A DNA stretch of 64,000 bases. Origin: Marsupella aquatica (lineage: Eukaryota; Marchantiophyta). Positions 38,706 through 51,086 of this stretch are shown piece after piece; the first letter of the stretch is position 1, and each line of letters starts with the position of its first letter. The notes below the pieces were generated by a model that worked only from the letters and a program-made list of their open reading frames with translations, had not been told where the DNA came from and did not search any database. Made by a program: the position numbers and the translations under genes. The DNA lies in assembly GCA_973895155.1 (NCBI GenBank), contig OZ316895.1:10540001-10604000 (forward strand). The letters are read 5' to 3'.

Positions 38706-39557
38706 TCGTTGACAGACGACTTGGTCACATCAAATCTGTCTAGCTCTCGATACCAGAAAAGTGGCCGGGTTGGACATACATGGAGTGGCAAATTTGTAAT
38801 GAGGGTCAAAGGCCAACGGTCTACAGAGTCTTCAGCTCACATGGAACTTATGTCCCAGCACGAAAGGAGAGCTCACAGAGCCTCTGAGAAAAAAGCTCGG
38901 ACAGGTTCTGCATAGGACGCAGTACCAGGTCGGTATCCCCAGAACTCCTCCCTCATTCCTCGTCGCTTTAGAACTGTCACTTTTTGCCGACACACTTGTG
39001 CGGAAGCGCGGCACAGAGGCACATATCTCAAGGTACGTCGACTCAACCACTCTCTAGCTTGGCAGTTTGCGCCAGCCATATCTAATAAGGAAAATCTAAT
39101 GGAGTCCACCCCCATCGAATGGGGTTCCTCTGGTACACCAGAGGGATCTGGTCTACCAACTAGGCTTGTTCTGGGAGCTTGCGTGTCATCTTCTCGTTTG
39201 GACGAACTGCTCAGTAGACTAGCCGACATAGACCAAGGAACCCACCCCTCCGAAACGAGAGGATCATTCTGAGATAGTGGCTTAGTTCGCGTTCCTTCTA
39301 AGGAGTGAGAAGTGAGAGAGCCTTTCGTCCTCTCTAATTTGTTGGATAAACCCTGCGAGAGCTCGAGTGATAGCTACCAGTTCATGATATAGAAGTAAGC
39401 ACTTGTATTGATTCTCGTTTAATTGAGTGGTTCAATTTCCTTGTTAGAAGCTAGTTAAGAGAGCTTGTCCTCTCCGAATTGTAGTGTAATTTCTGGCGAG
39501 TTCATGTAGCTCGAGTGACGGACTATTTGGCCGCAGGACAATCCCCGAGTAGTGAAT

Positions 39558-40733
39558 ATGTCCGATTCGAGGTCGACGACTTCAAGCTACGACCACCAAT
39601 TCACGGAATACGAGCGCGAGGTCCGCGCATTCAAAGCTCTTCCTGGCGATCAAGTGAGTGAAAAAGATGTGGGACTGCAATGGGCCCCACAAAAGAACGA
39701 CGTCTACGACTTCACGCCCGTGCGCGTCGCGCTCTTCGGATTGGGACGCATCGGAACGATTCATCTCGAGAAGATCGTGTCAATTCCGTCCATTAAGCTC
39801 CTCTACTGCGTCGAGGACAGCATCGAGCGGGCCAACTACGTGAGCCTGGTCTGGCGACTCGAAGAGCGCGGAGTCAAAGTAATAAAATCCGATGCAGCCG
39901 ATACGATTTATGACGACCCGAAAGTGGATGCCATCTTCGTCTGCACGCCGACGTTAACGCACGAGGAGATCGTCCTCAAGGGCTTGGCGGCCGGAAAGGC
40001 GATCTTCTGTGAGAAGCCGTTTGCCAAGGGCTCCGAAGCCATCGAGAGGTGTTACAAGCTCGCGGCGGAGAAGTCTCTCCCAATTTTCTGCGCCTTCAAT
40101 CGCCGATTCGATCCCGGTTTCGCGCAATTGCGACAAAAAGTCTTGTCCGGAGCTGTCGGGAAGGTCCATATCGTGAAGACGACGTCGAGAGATAGCCCAT
40201 TGCCGTCGATGGATTATCTGCGGACGTCCGGAGGGATATACCAGGACTGCATTGTGCACGATATCGATTTGATTTGCTGGGTTCTCGGTGAATATCCCAC
40301 TGGCGTGAGCTCGCAAGCGCATTGCTTCAGGGCGGATATTGCTGAGTTTGATGATTTCGACACCGTCGCAGTGACCATGAAGTTTCCCTCCGGAACGCTT
40401 GGGATCATCGATGTCTCCAGGTTTGCGGTCTACGGTTATGACATTCGGCTGGAGGCGTTCGGGGACAAGGGGATGATAGATTGCAACGAGAAGCGGCCGA
40501 GCGAGGTGGTGCTGTCTGCAGTTCAGGGTTCGACGGTCTCACCCATCTGCTTCTCGTTCGCGTCGAGGTTCTATGATGCGTATCGCTACGAGGCGATGCA
40601 TTTTGTGGAGCTGTTCAAGGGGCTGACTGAGCCCGTGGTCACGGCCGAGAGCACCTTGGCGGTGAATAAGATCGCCTCTGCTTGCGAGAAAGCCGCTCGG
40701 AGTGCGACGACTGTGGAAATTAAGTGGCCTTGA
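39558..40733 (+). CDS. Myo-inositol 2-dehydrogenase-like (Gfo/Idh/MocA) oxidoreductase
   Basis: Intronless frame of 391 residues. Members of this family oxidise inositols or sugars with NAD(P). The N-terminal 50 residues are an extension not needed for the fold. The dinucleotide-binding GLGRIG lies at 61-66, and CEKP with the conserved lysine (residue 153) at 151-154. The active-site pair Asp230/His234 in SGGIYQDCIVHDIDL has the four-residue spacing known from IolG, so all catalytic residues seem present. The C-terminal Gfo/Idh beta-sheet domain runs to the end. No targeting peptide is evident, so it is probably cytosolic. The ATG at 39558 is the first in frame. Base composition looks richer in G and C than the neighbours. 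Substrate (myo-inositol, scyllo-inositol or another polyol) is inferred from similarity to inositol dehydrogenases and could differ. Confidence 0.88.
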   Translation: MSDSRSTTSSYDHQFTEYEREVRAFKALPGDQVSEKDVGLQWAPQKNDVYDFTPVRVALFGLGRIGTIHLEKIVSIPSIKLLYCVEDSIERANYVSLVWRLEERGVKVIKSDAADTIYDDPKVDAIFVCTPTLTHEEIVLKGLAAGKAIFCEKPFAKGSEAIERCYKLAAEKSLPIFCAFNRRFDPGFAQLRQKVLSGAVGKVHIVKTTSRDSPLPSMDYLRTSGGIYQDCIVHDIDLICWVLGEYPTGVSSQAHCFRADIAEFDDFDTVAVTMKFPSGTLGIIDVSRFAVYGYDIRLEAFGDKGMIDCNEKRPSEVVLSAVQGSTVSPICFSFASRFYDAYRYEAMHFVELFKGLTEPVVTAESTLAVNKIASACEKAARSATTVEIKWP

Positions 40734-42385
40734 ACTGCGTGCTGGCTGAAACGAAGTACGGGAACACCCGAAACGTACTGTAGGTATCTGTTTCTGGTCA
40801 GCACTCGTTCGGTTGAATAATTAGCTGACATTCGCCGAACTCATATCAGACGCCGGGAAAAAGGGGAAACAACAAGTATCGAACGATGCGACGAGGTCAG
40901 ATGAAAACCAGAAAATGTTGGACTGTAGGAAGAGAAAAGGGAAACTGTCCCATCGTTCAGATGCGCTCAAGCTGGTACAGCTGATTGATTAGCAATATTC
41001 GTTGCCCTGCTCTCGCCTATTGAGATAAATGGTTGGCTTAGATACACATATTCTATATTTTCTTTTCGCACAAATGATGATAAACAATCATAAGATCAAT
41101 CTTCGTTTCTCGCGATTTTACGGATCATAATTTGTGTAGGACATGCTCCGGTGATTGCCATGGTCGAGTAGGCAATTGTAAGTACCTCTGTTGGGGATTA
41201 GCCTCCGCTAGGCACGGTAGTCTCCGACGGCTACCAACATGAGCAGGCATGTTCAGCCCCACTCGAAGGAAAAGCAACGCCGATTCTAGTACACTATCCT
41301 CTCAAACAACAGATCGCAAGTAGAACAAAGATTTACAAGATGAGTACTATTGCGAATTACTTCGAATAGAACTTAAATACAAAAAAGTGTTGATAGCATG
41401 AAATCCTGCCTCGCCGTATCATATAACTTAACCAGGAAAAGTAACGACAAACCTGGTGCTACTATGAGATCTTCTTGTATAAGAGACAGTGAAGACATTC
41501 ATAGGAAAACCTCAAACATTTTTAAAATGCCGCAAACTTTCTTCACTCAAGTAGCCAATGCTGCAGACAATAGGAAACCAGCTTCCATGATTCCTCTAAA
41601 AAATCCATGTAGTGCTGCTATAACAATCGCACTTCCACTCCTTTCGAGCTTATGTTCTCAGCAACTAGTTCGGACTTCCAGGGAGGCATCCCTACTTTGA
41701 CGAAGGGAAGGTATATGTTAGAATTCTCCAAAGCAGTTTCTCCCTAGCGTCTTCACGTCCTCAAAAGATGAAAACTTGGATTCCGTGGACACACATACTT
41801 CTTAGAAGTAGCACCTAGCCAAGCTATCGATACCCACAGCGGTGGACATAAACTTGCACTGGAAATTGAAAAACCGAGATCGTAGAGGTTCTCCACCATT
41901 TTGACAGACAATTGAATGTTGACAAAATGCATTTTATTGGCTATCAATTTTCACGGTTATCAAATGCATTTTATTGGCTACCAGAGATAGACAATCAGAC
42001 TGAGTTTCTGGCTCATTCACTCAGACACCATTAAAGGAACAAATCTTCCGGTGGCCTATAAACAAATGGTTACAGGCAGCATTCTAACCGGGCCATAGCA
42101 CGATAATTGGAATCCTTAAATGAACACAGCAGCATCAGAGGCAGGTGTTTAACCGTCACGTCAACTATTTTTCACTGCATTTTGGTGAGACAAGTAACTG
42201 ATATACATTACATTTCTATCGAACTGTGACTAGTCATACAAGACGACTCTATTTGCGATGGATTCTGAGGAAAAGGCAAGCCTATAATGATGGTTGTCAG
42301 GGCAACCACAGATGTACAGGACGCTCATGTACGAAAACTTTAGCATGAAGAGGAGGTAGCTTTGGCAAAAGCTGGAATCAGACCA
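40734..42385. other. Spacer between convergent genes
   Basis: Converging 3' flanks of the inositol dehydrogenase (+) and the SRP receptor (-). A 19-base exact direct repeat, AAATGCATTTTATTGGCTA, occurs at 41925-41943 and 41962-41980. No gene is recognised. The open frame at 41398-41700 (+) has no recognised content. Confidence 0.4.
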
Positions 42386-45300
42386 TTAATTGAGAAGAGA
42401 CTTGATGATTGATTTCACATTCAGCCTCTTCAAATCAGTATAGGTCTGCCCACATCCAACGAATACCACAGGAGCCCCCGAAACATAAACCATAGACAGC
42501 GCAGCACCAACCTGGAAAAGCACAACCATTAGTACGACCCAACGTAAAGCATTCACATGCGGCAAAATTTCCTGGTTGAACAAGGTTCGTGATTTCTACA
42601 TCCAATCATTAGCAATCATTCATCACAGTCAGCTGACAGGACTGACTAGTTAGCTGCCTAGGCTTACAGCCAACGACGGATAGATTATATGAGCATGAAA
42701 AGGCAATATTCAGCTATAGCAGAAAATAACTGTACCTTGTCATCGATAGTGTCAAATTTGGTCAGAAGAATTCCATCAATCAACCTTGGGGTAGACTTCG
42801 TAGCCAGATCGACCAAACTCTGCAACATTACAATCCGCATGAATGTCAAACCGAAGCTCTCTACCTCCAACATTGAACTCAGTGAACTATTGATATAGGT
42901 AAAAAATTCAGAGATGGGGCCAAAAATACATAATCTGATCAAGTTCTGTTTCCACAAAGAGGGAGAAAAATAGACAATCTGTGGTTAATTACCTGATTGA
43001 ATTTTGTCAGCTGGTCCACAGCGTCATTGCCAACTAGAGCTTCCCCGACGAATAAAACCAAATCTGGCTCATTCAGCGTGATGAGCTTCGTGAGTGCTCT
43101 CATGAGAGGTTCATTATCCTGCATAAAACACGACAAAGGAACATAAGGAAACTGTCAGCATTCGTTTGGAGGTGAATATCTTGGATTGTCGCAAGAAAAT
43201 AACGTTAGGTACTATAACAGTGGAAGCACAACTTTCATCATGCCAATTCTGGTTTTAGCACAGAACCGACCAGATGGCAAACACCAGTAAGAACCAGTAG
43301 AGCCAAGTCTACTCAGAACACATTGTATTCCCACGTAAGAAACTTTTATGTGGTACGATACCACAACACTTCCAATCGCATCTTAGAAAGAGTATTGCCC
43401 GTGTCTAAATTCCTCTTGAAAAGCTGTAGAATTCCTGGTCTTTACTACTCTCCAATAAAAACAGCTACTTTCGAAAGAGAGTTTGGGTATTTGACCTGCA
43501 TACGGCCTGCTGTGTCGACAAGGACAACGTCTTGGTTCGTTCGTAAAGCCTCTCGAATGGCTTCTTTGGCCACTACAGCTGGATCCTTCTCATAACCTTT
43601 CTCGAAGATAGGGACCTGAAAATTTATGCAGCAATTAGCAATGAGATTCCCGCTGTACGAGAAACAATCTACAGCACGGGTCGTCTGAATTAGCTTATGC
43701 GATCAGGAAACATCCTAGTCACAACGGTTTTACTGGCAACAACATCTAACCTGCAGTCGTCGCGCATGGGTTCGAAGTTGCTCTACAGCACCAGATCGGA
43801 AAGTGTCACACGCTGCCATCATGACACTGACATTGTGCTGCAGGAGCCAGTACGCAACCTGCAACCCCAGACCATGGCGGTTAGATAATTTCGTGCACCA
43901 GGTTAAACGTTATCATATAGAATCTCGTCCAACCACAAAGACTAGGGCCCCGAACACAAGGAAGCTTAAACCTAACATGATGTACCCCGTAGACCTGCTC
44001 ACCTTGGCGAGATTGGTCGACTTCCCGACACCATTGACTCCAACGAATGTGATGACATAAGGGCGGCCCTGTTCTTTGGCTGCTTGCACATCCCGGAGAA
44101 TGTCAACCGATCGCTTGGGAGTAAGGATGCGCACCAAAGCTTCTTCCATAGCAACCTGGGTTTTAAGAGAACATAATGAACGAGCTTGTTGTGAGAAATC
44201 CGCCATCGAAAAGTGCTACTGTTCCACACACTAGAAACTCCTGACAATTAAAAATCGTCCTTACTGACCTTCACAGTAGTAGAAACCCGGGTGAAAGATC
44301 CCATTTTCTTGCCGACAAGACTAGCTGCAACCGATTCACAAAGCTTCTCTGCGATGTCCTCCGCCTGAGAATCACAATGGCCAATCCACTTAGCATACAG
44401 CACCTCAGGTCTCAAAACATTTCAAAACCAAATCAACTCATAAATCCCTGGTACCAAAAGTTCTTACTGATCTGCAGATTGTATTACTCTGCTGGGTCAG
44501 TTCACTAAGTGACAACTATTCCTTACAAGGTAACTTTATATTACAAGTCTACATCCGTGACGATGAACCAGATGCAGCCCTGCAGGATGTTAGTCATGAA
44601 ACTTTCTTTGCCACATAACGGGCTCAAGGGGTTAAATTTTACTTACGACATTCTTAGTTTGGAGACGCTCTTTGAGCATCTTCAGAGCTGGGGCCAAATC
44701 TGCTTTGTCCAGAGATGCTTTGCCAGAAACGCTGCATAAAATTGAATCGAAACCAAGATTAACATCGCAGCACCAGACGAGCACCATCATTAAACCCTAT
44801 GGGAACGGTCAATGGATTGCTGAAGAAATTGACCGAACACATCTTCCGGAAACTTCCGCTTAGCCCTAAACGAGCAGGTGCTTGTAATTATACAATTTGA
44901 CGTGCAAAAACCACTCCAAAACCATGAGTCGATTGACTTCCCGAACCCTAAAGGTGCCCTAGGGTGTCCACTATTATTAGTCATCTGGTTCGAAGAATTT
45001 CAGTTATAGAACTCTCTCGAAGGCTTCATACATTTTAGTGGACCCACGACTTAGGTGGAATGACGACCGTAAATACTTGCCAAGACATTAAGGAGCATTT
45101 GAAAGAAAACTTGGAATTTATGAGTAACTTGATGCATCCAGTCCACTTGAATCTTTAAGAAAAAATCGTGCACTGCTTGCCAAATTTCAATCCACATTAT
45201 TTTCGCCATTTAATCCCTTCACACAACACATCGAATTGTCTATGACAGGGAGATCAAACCTACTGCAAACACATTGTAAAGTAAGTCTACAAGGCTCGAA

Positions 45301-46373
45301 TTTTACCTCGACACAAGGGAGGAAAACCACCCTTTCTTCGCAGACGACACTTTGCCATCATTATCCTCCTCAATCTCCTCGTCACTGGACGAAAAATCTT
45401 CGTCGTCGTCGTCCATCAAGCTCTTACCTTGGTCAGCCATGGGGGCGAAGACAGTGTCATCCCCTCCACGCTTATCAGAATCATTTGTATAATCTAGTTT
45501 GGAAGGGGGAGGAGCGTCTCCCCATACCCTATTCTTCTTCGCCTTCTTCTTCGCATCCTCCTCTTTAAGGGGTTTGGAGGGCGCGGTTTCTCCTACGGCC
45601 CCCTTCTTACCCCCTTTGTTCCTCAACTTTGCTAACTTATTTACATCGAATGCCACTTCGCTGGTCTTATGTCCACCATCATCGTCGCTGCTGCTGCTGG
45701 CCCCACTGGCGTGTCCATTGGCACTTCCATTCGCAGCGACTCCGGTGGCCTTCCCATTCATCTGCAATTTGGGATTTCCACTGGACTTTCCATTCGGCAA
45801 ACCCTTCACACCACCACCCTTCTTCGCCTGCGGTGCTACTCCTCCGTAAGCGTCAGCTTCATCATCATCCCCGCCGCTCTCCCCCTTCTTCGCCGTGGCA
45901 GATTTCCTCCCCTTGCCTCCCCGAGATTGATCAGACTGCCTCCTCCCCTCTACTGTCTTCACCACATCGAAAGCTTTTACTTGCTTATTCCTTTTCATCT
46001 CAACGGCACGGGCCTCGGCCTCCTGTAGCAGCTGCCGAAACGTATCATCGAACTCGTACGCAGTCCGGCCCTCTTTGTAGACGACCGAGAATTTCTGCTT
46101 GACGAGACTGAGCAACTCATCCACGTAGAGAAGGTGGAGCAGGCGCTGATAGACGGCCACGAAGACGAGCCCGAGCTCATTGTGGAAGGTCCACTTGAGG
46201 GTATACGACGCTCCGGACACATCGTACTGGAAGGCGGAATCCCCGGCCCGCTCCTCCAAGAGGCAGGACCTGATCAGGGCATCGATCGGTGACCCTTTCA
46301 ACGCATTCCCGAGCTCATGGTAAGTCCATAGCACCAATCCCCCTCTCGTGAAGATCAGAAGCTGTTCCAACAT
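42386..46373 (-). CDS. Signal recognition particle receptor subunit alpha
   Basis: GTPase that docks SRP-ribosome complexes at the ER. Nine exons join in phase to 654 residues: 46373-45307, 44731-44647, 44364-44269, 44155-44003, 43858-43751, 43615-43496, 43118-42993, 42819-42736, 42511-42386. The N-terminal SRX domain ([16 protein letters not shown], to about residue 130) binds the beta subunit. It is followed by a long Lys-, Gly- and Asp-rich linker ending in a [13 protein letters not shown] acidic patch, all within exon 1. The NG domain has G1 GVNGVGKST (455-463), [16 protein letters not shown] (537), TKFD (605-608) and the GCGQTYTDL closing motif. Length agrees with plant SRPR alpha. The ATG at 46373 was chosen because the SRX domain begins there; upstream codons of the frame include no closer ATG. 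Confidence 0.95.
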
Positions 46374-47134
46374 CGCGTCTCCTACTTCAACAACAACAAT
46401 CCCCACAGAAGTCACCAAAACACGATCTCCCCTCTTCCCAGTCTCCTCCTCCTCGCCTTCTTCGGCCTACTCAATCGCTCCTCCAATTATTCACAATTTC
46501 CTCCTCTCCCTCTCTCCTCCTCCCTTTGTGGGTCTGTTCCAGCCCTCTGCTTCCGCTCACAAAAATAATAACACATCCTCCTCTTCTTCCTTATACGAGA
46601 CTATATGCAACATGTTGTCTCTTCTCTTCGCTTCTCTTCTCGTCTCTTCTCTTCTCTAGTCGGTCCCCTTCTTTGTAAAGGATAGTGGAAGGAAGAAGGA
46701 ACCATCGCTGGAACTGACTGCCGAACGACCGTCAGCAAGAAACTCAAAAGTAGCCGAACTTCACCAAGCTAAACTATTCTCTAAATACCAGATGGAGACG
46801 TAGATCCTTAGATTCTTGAAATCGAGCCGCCCATATTTATAACGGACGGCCTACAGTTACTGGATTATTCTGTCCGAGAAGCCAACGACTGAAGCTAATA
46901 TGGGGTACCGTCGTAGCTGGGCCTGGACTGGGGAACCTCAGTTACCGACGCGCGACGGGGCACGGGGGATAGGCTACGGTGACACTGAGCGCAGTCCACC
47001 GTCACCGCGTACCGACGTAGTCTCACGCGACCGAGAAAAGCGGCGTTGTAGCCGGTGCTCTGGCCGACACCCGGGACTGGAGACCCTCTGCACCGGTACG
47101 AACTCGACAGTCCCCGGAAAACAGCCTGCCCTCA

Positions 47135-47268
47135 CAGTGCACTTACAGCCTCCGGGGACTTGCCTCGACAGTCCCCCGGGGGCTTGCACTTAGACAGGGC
47201 AGGGAGTGCACTGACAGCCTCCAGGGGCTTGCACTTACAGTGTGCCCTGTCTAAGTGCAAGCCCCCGG
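47135..47268. repeat. GC-rich foldback with 26-base perfect arms
   Basis: 47176-47201 is exactly complementary to 47243-47268, around a 41-base loop. The arms contain GGCTTGCACTTAGACAGGGC. The loop and the left flank carry further copies of AGCCTCC(A/G)GGG(G/A)CTTGC in direct orientation (about 47148 and 47216), so the structure is a compound of direct and inverted copies of one motif. No transposase or target duplication is seen. Confidence 0.85.
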
Positions 47269-47427
47269 AAAACCCTGCTCTTACTCACGGTATGCACAAT
47301 GTTCTAACTCCATGGGGTATTGTTTATGCACTTCTCCATACGTGCATGGTTGCACTACCTGGAGAAATAGCTTAATGCATTTATTAGTATAGGACTCCTC
47401 ATACCCTGAGCCCTCATACTACACAAT

Positions 47428-47483
47428 GCAACGGGAGAAGTGCACAATTCAATGGGAGAAGTGCACAATTCAACCGGAGAAGG
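47428..47483. repeat. Tandem 21-base repeat, about 2.6 copies
   Basis: CAA(C/T)GGGAGAAGTGCACAATT is repeated twice and followed by a partial CAACCGGAGAAG copy. Confidence 0.85.
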
Positions 47484-47871
47484 CAATGAATTTTAATGGG
47501 AATTAAACTAGTTTATGTTGTCTGCTGCACTTATCAACAAATAAATGGGGTGCTGTAACTGATAATCCATGTGTATATTTATAGACTTAAATGCACTTAC
47601 TCCAGTGGCATTTGGCACCAAACTCTGTTTAGAGGTAGTGAGTACACCATTGCAACCAACATATGTTCTGACACTGACATGTATGTTTGAAGGACCTGAT
47701 TAAGGTGCTCAATTGGGGATCAACTTATAATTGACCTAGTCTCCAAGTTGGTCCAGAGATGACAGGTCTACACAAGCATATATGAGGGATGTACCTCACC
47801 TGGCCATCAAGAGCATTCAAGTGATCATGATGAGATCCACCACCATTGGAACAGTAGACTACTGAGCCCGT

Positions 47872-47934
47872 GACTAGTCGCATTCAATTGTTGGACCAAA
47901 GGGACTAGTCGCATTCAATTGTTGGACCAAAGGG
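47872..47934. repeat. Perfect tandem duplication of 31 bases
   Basis: Two identical adjacent copies beginning GACTAGTCGCATTCAATTG. Identity suggests a recent slippage event or strong recent homogenisation. Confidence 0.9.
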
Positions 47935-50390
47935 ATGCATGATTGTGGAGCTTGGTTGGCTTCTTGACTCAAGACACCAAAAGGGGGATGGAGACTTTGA
48001 GTGATACTTGGTTCTGTTACTGTGTTAAGACCTGCACTTGATGCTGATCAAGTGCTCCCTGATTGATCCATCACTTGAGACCTTTTGGGGCTCGGACTCC
48101 TTCAATGAATATTTTCTACTACCCTGTGCAAACACCCCTTATTCAACGAACCCCTTTCAAAGGAAGTAGAAGCCATTAATCATTTAATATTGATACATTG
48201 TGGACAATGCATCATGTGATGACATGTGACACATTTTTGAATGGTTGCCCCCTTACTCACTTTTGTCCTTGCTACTTCTAAGCATTCCCCTAAAATGTTC
48301 CCAAAATGAACAAACTGCCCCTTACTTCCTTTATCACATGATGTTCATTGGAAGTTGAGGAAGTGATATTGGATTGCAATTTTGTCCCTTATGACATCAA
48401 AATTGGGAAATAATTAAAATCCAGAAGAGCCAGCCCATAACCTTGCATGGAGTGAAATGCTCTGGAAAATTGATTTTGGCTTAAAATAGGCAGTGAACTT
48501 GTGTTTTGACTGCATGGAAGCAAATACCAAAACAATTCTTCTCAAAAACCATTTTGGCAAGGCAACATCCTGCAATCTGAACAACAGCAGCTTGAAAGTA
48601 CATTTAATAACGTTTTGCGGCTCAAGACCACAAATCAAGTTCCTACTACAGTAGTTGCACGACTCTGATCCAATGGTGCCGATAATGGAGAGTACAGCAG
48701 TTAGAGCATATCCACTAGAGTGTTCCAAACTTCCAAACCTTGGAAATTATGGATGATGGCATTCAGTCATAAAGAATAGGTCATAACTTTTTCAAAAGAC
48801 TGTAATTTGTTTTTTTGTTTTTCTTTCACCAGCCTCTACAGTGACTAATGGTTATGGCATAATACCAATCCTTATGCCAAAAAGTTATGGATTATGAATT
48901 TTGTAGTCCATAACTTCTTGTGTCCATAACCCATAACTAGTAAGAGAGTTAAGGGACATAAATATGCTAGCTTTGAGATGCCCTTCTGGGGCCAATGGGG
49001 CCTTTGAGGAGTGCCATTGATGACAAAGAGGCTTCTTGAATTACTGTGTTTAATCTGACTTTCAATACCAATAAGAGCTCTCACTACCAAAGAGTAAAAA
49101 GCGCCCAAATGAGAGATGTGAACAGGCCAATTCAAAGACCCAATAAGGGGGAGAGCACAAGTGAAAACCAAGGGAAGAGCCAAAGAGCCCAAGAGTCTGG
49201 TACTACTGCAAGGACTTAATCAAAGCCCTACAAAGCGGCAGCTATCTGGAAAACCTGGTAAAGCTTGGAGGTAACATGTTCCATCATTATTTAGTTATAA
49301 GCTTGTTTAAGGTCTATTTGTCTTTAGCTGCTTCCATGAAGTGCAAACCAAATGAAAAGAGACAGATACCAAAAGAGGGAAAACCCATACAACTGAGAAA
49401 AACTGTGGAAATGAAGCTACCCATAGCAAGAACCAACTTATCCTAGAAACCCACAACCAGGGGCACGCTACTCATCCTAGAAATTGAAAGCAAGAGTTGG
49501 CAACGAGCTTGAAATTCTAGTTCTAAGGAAGCAAGAATAGTACTGGCTGATGTCTTAGCTGCCTGAAACACTTGTGAAGACTCCCATCTCCGCTCACATT
49601 TGCCCTGATAGTTTCCTTGACCTCCTTGGCAAGAGACATCGTCTATAGACAGCTGGTGAAAGACTTATCATAAGAAGACTTTCAGAGTGTGGAACTTGCT
49701 GCACAGGTACCAATGAGAAAAAATTATTGTTCAAAGATAATATAATATTAATCTCCACGAAGGGGAGGCATAAATACATATCAGATACGGGGATAACCTG
49801 AGAAAGAAGAATCAAGTGAGCTATGTGACTCAATATGAGTCACACATAAAGTGAACGTTGAGACAAGAGAGCTAAGCTATATTAATAGGGGTAATAAATC
49901 AGCCAGTTGGTCCTCCCTAAGTTAACACAAGCCGATGGCGGCAAGACAAGGGGGAATAATAATGGATCACGTACATCCAAGAGCAGTCACCTTGTGAACT
50001 GGGACTCCCAACACCCCTTCTTGACCTTGGCTATCGCTACCAGCGGATTGAGAGGTTGAGAGAGTCATGCTGGATTTCTGTACAAATATTTAGTATCAAC
50101 AGGTCCAAAAAAAATGACAGTGTTTTGTGTTGTGACCAGAAAAGGGCAGGCTATAGACAGCATCTTCGGAATGGCATCGAAACCATTAACATTGAGAGAG
50201 GCACTCACGTATCTCTTTCCTGCTTTAATTGCTAGGGATAGTTTCCTCATTGATGTGTTGCTTGCATGGATTCCTGGTGAGCATTACTTCGATACCGAAT
50301 GAATTGCTGTTGCCAAGATGACCCCAAGAGAAGATGTAGTCATCAATGATCAGACTACATCAAGTTCATCGACAAAACAAATAGCGACTG

Positions 50391-50615
50391 TTGAAGCTGC
50401 TGACGAGGAAAGAGTTGGTGGTGTTTTTTCCTTTTGCCAAGCCTCCAAGAAGATATCATGCCATAGTGAGAGGTCACCGTATAGGAATTTTCTTGTTGTG
50501 GGAAGAAGTGGAGCCTCTAGTAAGTGGATTCTGGGGTAATGGGTTCAAGTCTTTTAAGACTCGTAGAGAGGCACCATTGTACATGGCCCGTGAACTAGCT
50601 AGGCTCCGTAACTAG
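50391..50615 (+). pseudogene. RNase H1 N-terminal / viroplasmin-like domain fragment
   Basis: The plus-strand frame reads YHAIVRGHRIGIFLLWEEV, then a short turn, GFWGN, and FKSFKTRREAPLYM. This follows the consensus of the small hybrid-binding domain found at the N-terminus of RNase H1 and in caulimovirus-type inclusion-body proteins: YYAVxxGxxxGIYxxWxEC, then GxxGxxYKSFKTxxEA. A stop lies in frame just upstream and no RNase H catalytic domain follows. The frame ends at a stop in 50615, so it is a fragment. It could come from a retroelement or from a nuclear RNase H gene copy. It lies 75 bases from the copia relic but on the opposite strand. Confidence 0.55.
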
Positions 50616-51086
50616 CTGAGTCATTTATAGCAAGAATTTGAGACAGTGTCTCCGTTATGGACCGTTGCTGTTTATCACTCTACTAATGAGATTTCAGCTC
50701 TTGTGCACCTAATAGTTTGACTAATGTCATTCCTATTGCATGTCGATGAGCTTCAAACTTAGTTCTAGGTAAGACCTTCGTAAAAATGTCAGCAGATTGT
50801 TCCTCAAATGAAATATACTTGATTGAGATTTCACCATCAAGAATTCTTTCTCTTATGAAATGATGATGTATTTTTAAATGCTTAGTACGAGAGTGGAAAA
50901 CAGGATTCTTTGTAAGTTTGATGGCACTTACATTGTCGTAGTGTATGTGTAAGTCTTGATGCGTAGGAGTTGATGCAGAAGTCAAGTCGTCCTGAATGTG
51001 TGAGTCTGAGCAATGGACTAGAGCCCCTGAAGTATTGTTTGACTGAAGTTCCTCAATCAGCCACTTTAAGTATATCATCTCTTGAG

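Larger units (their letters stand above)
36553..39557. other. Spacer between LepA and the inositol dehydrogenase
   Basis: Holds a 53-base tandem pair, a TCCCT microsatellite and an ATG-initiated 145-residue frame at 36894-37331 (+) with no recognised domain. That frame begins inside the tandem pair and I do not support it as a gene. The 300 bases before 39558 must carry the promoter and 5' UTR of the inositol dehydrogenase gene, but no motif is decisive. Confidence 0.35.
46374..50390. other. Gene-free spacer upstream of SRPR alpha
   Basis: The first 500 bases are a pyrimidine-rich (plus-strand) 5' flank of SRPR alpha with CTTCTC/CTCCTC runs. Next comes a GC-rich block at 46900-47280 carrying a strong foldback, then AT-rich DNA with two small tandem repeats. 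I recognise no gene up to the RNase H1-like fragment at 50391. Confidence 0.4.

Noticed and set aside
45499-46102. Long plus-strand open frames (116-157 codons)
   Set aside because: They are antisense to exon 1 of SRPR alpha, whose low-complexity linker keeps other frames open.
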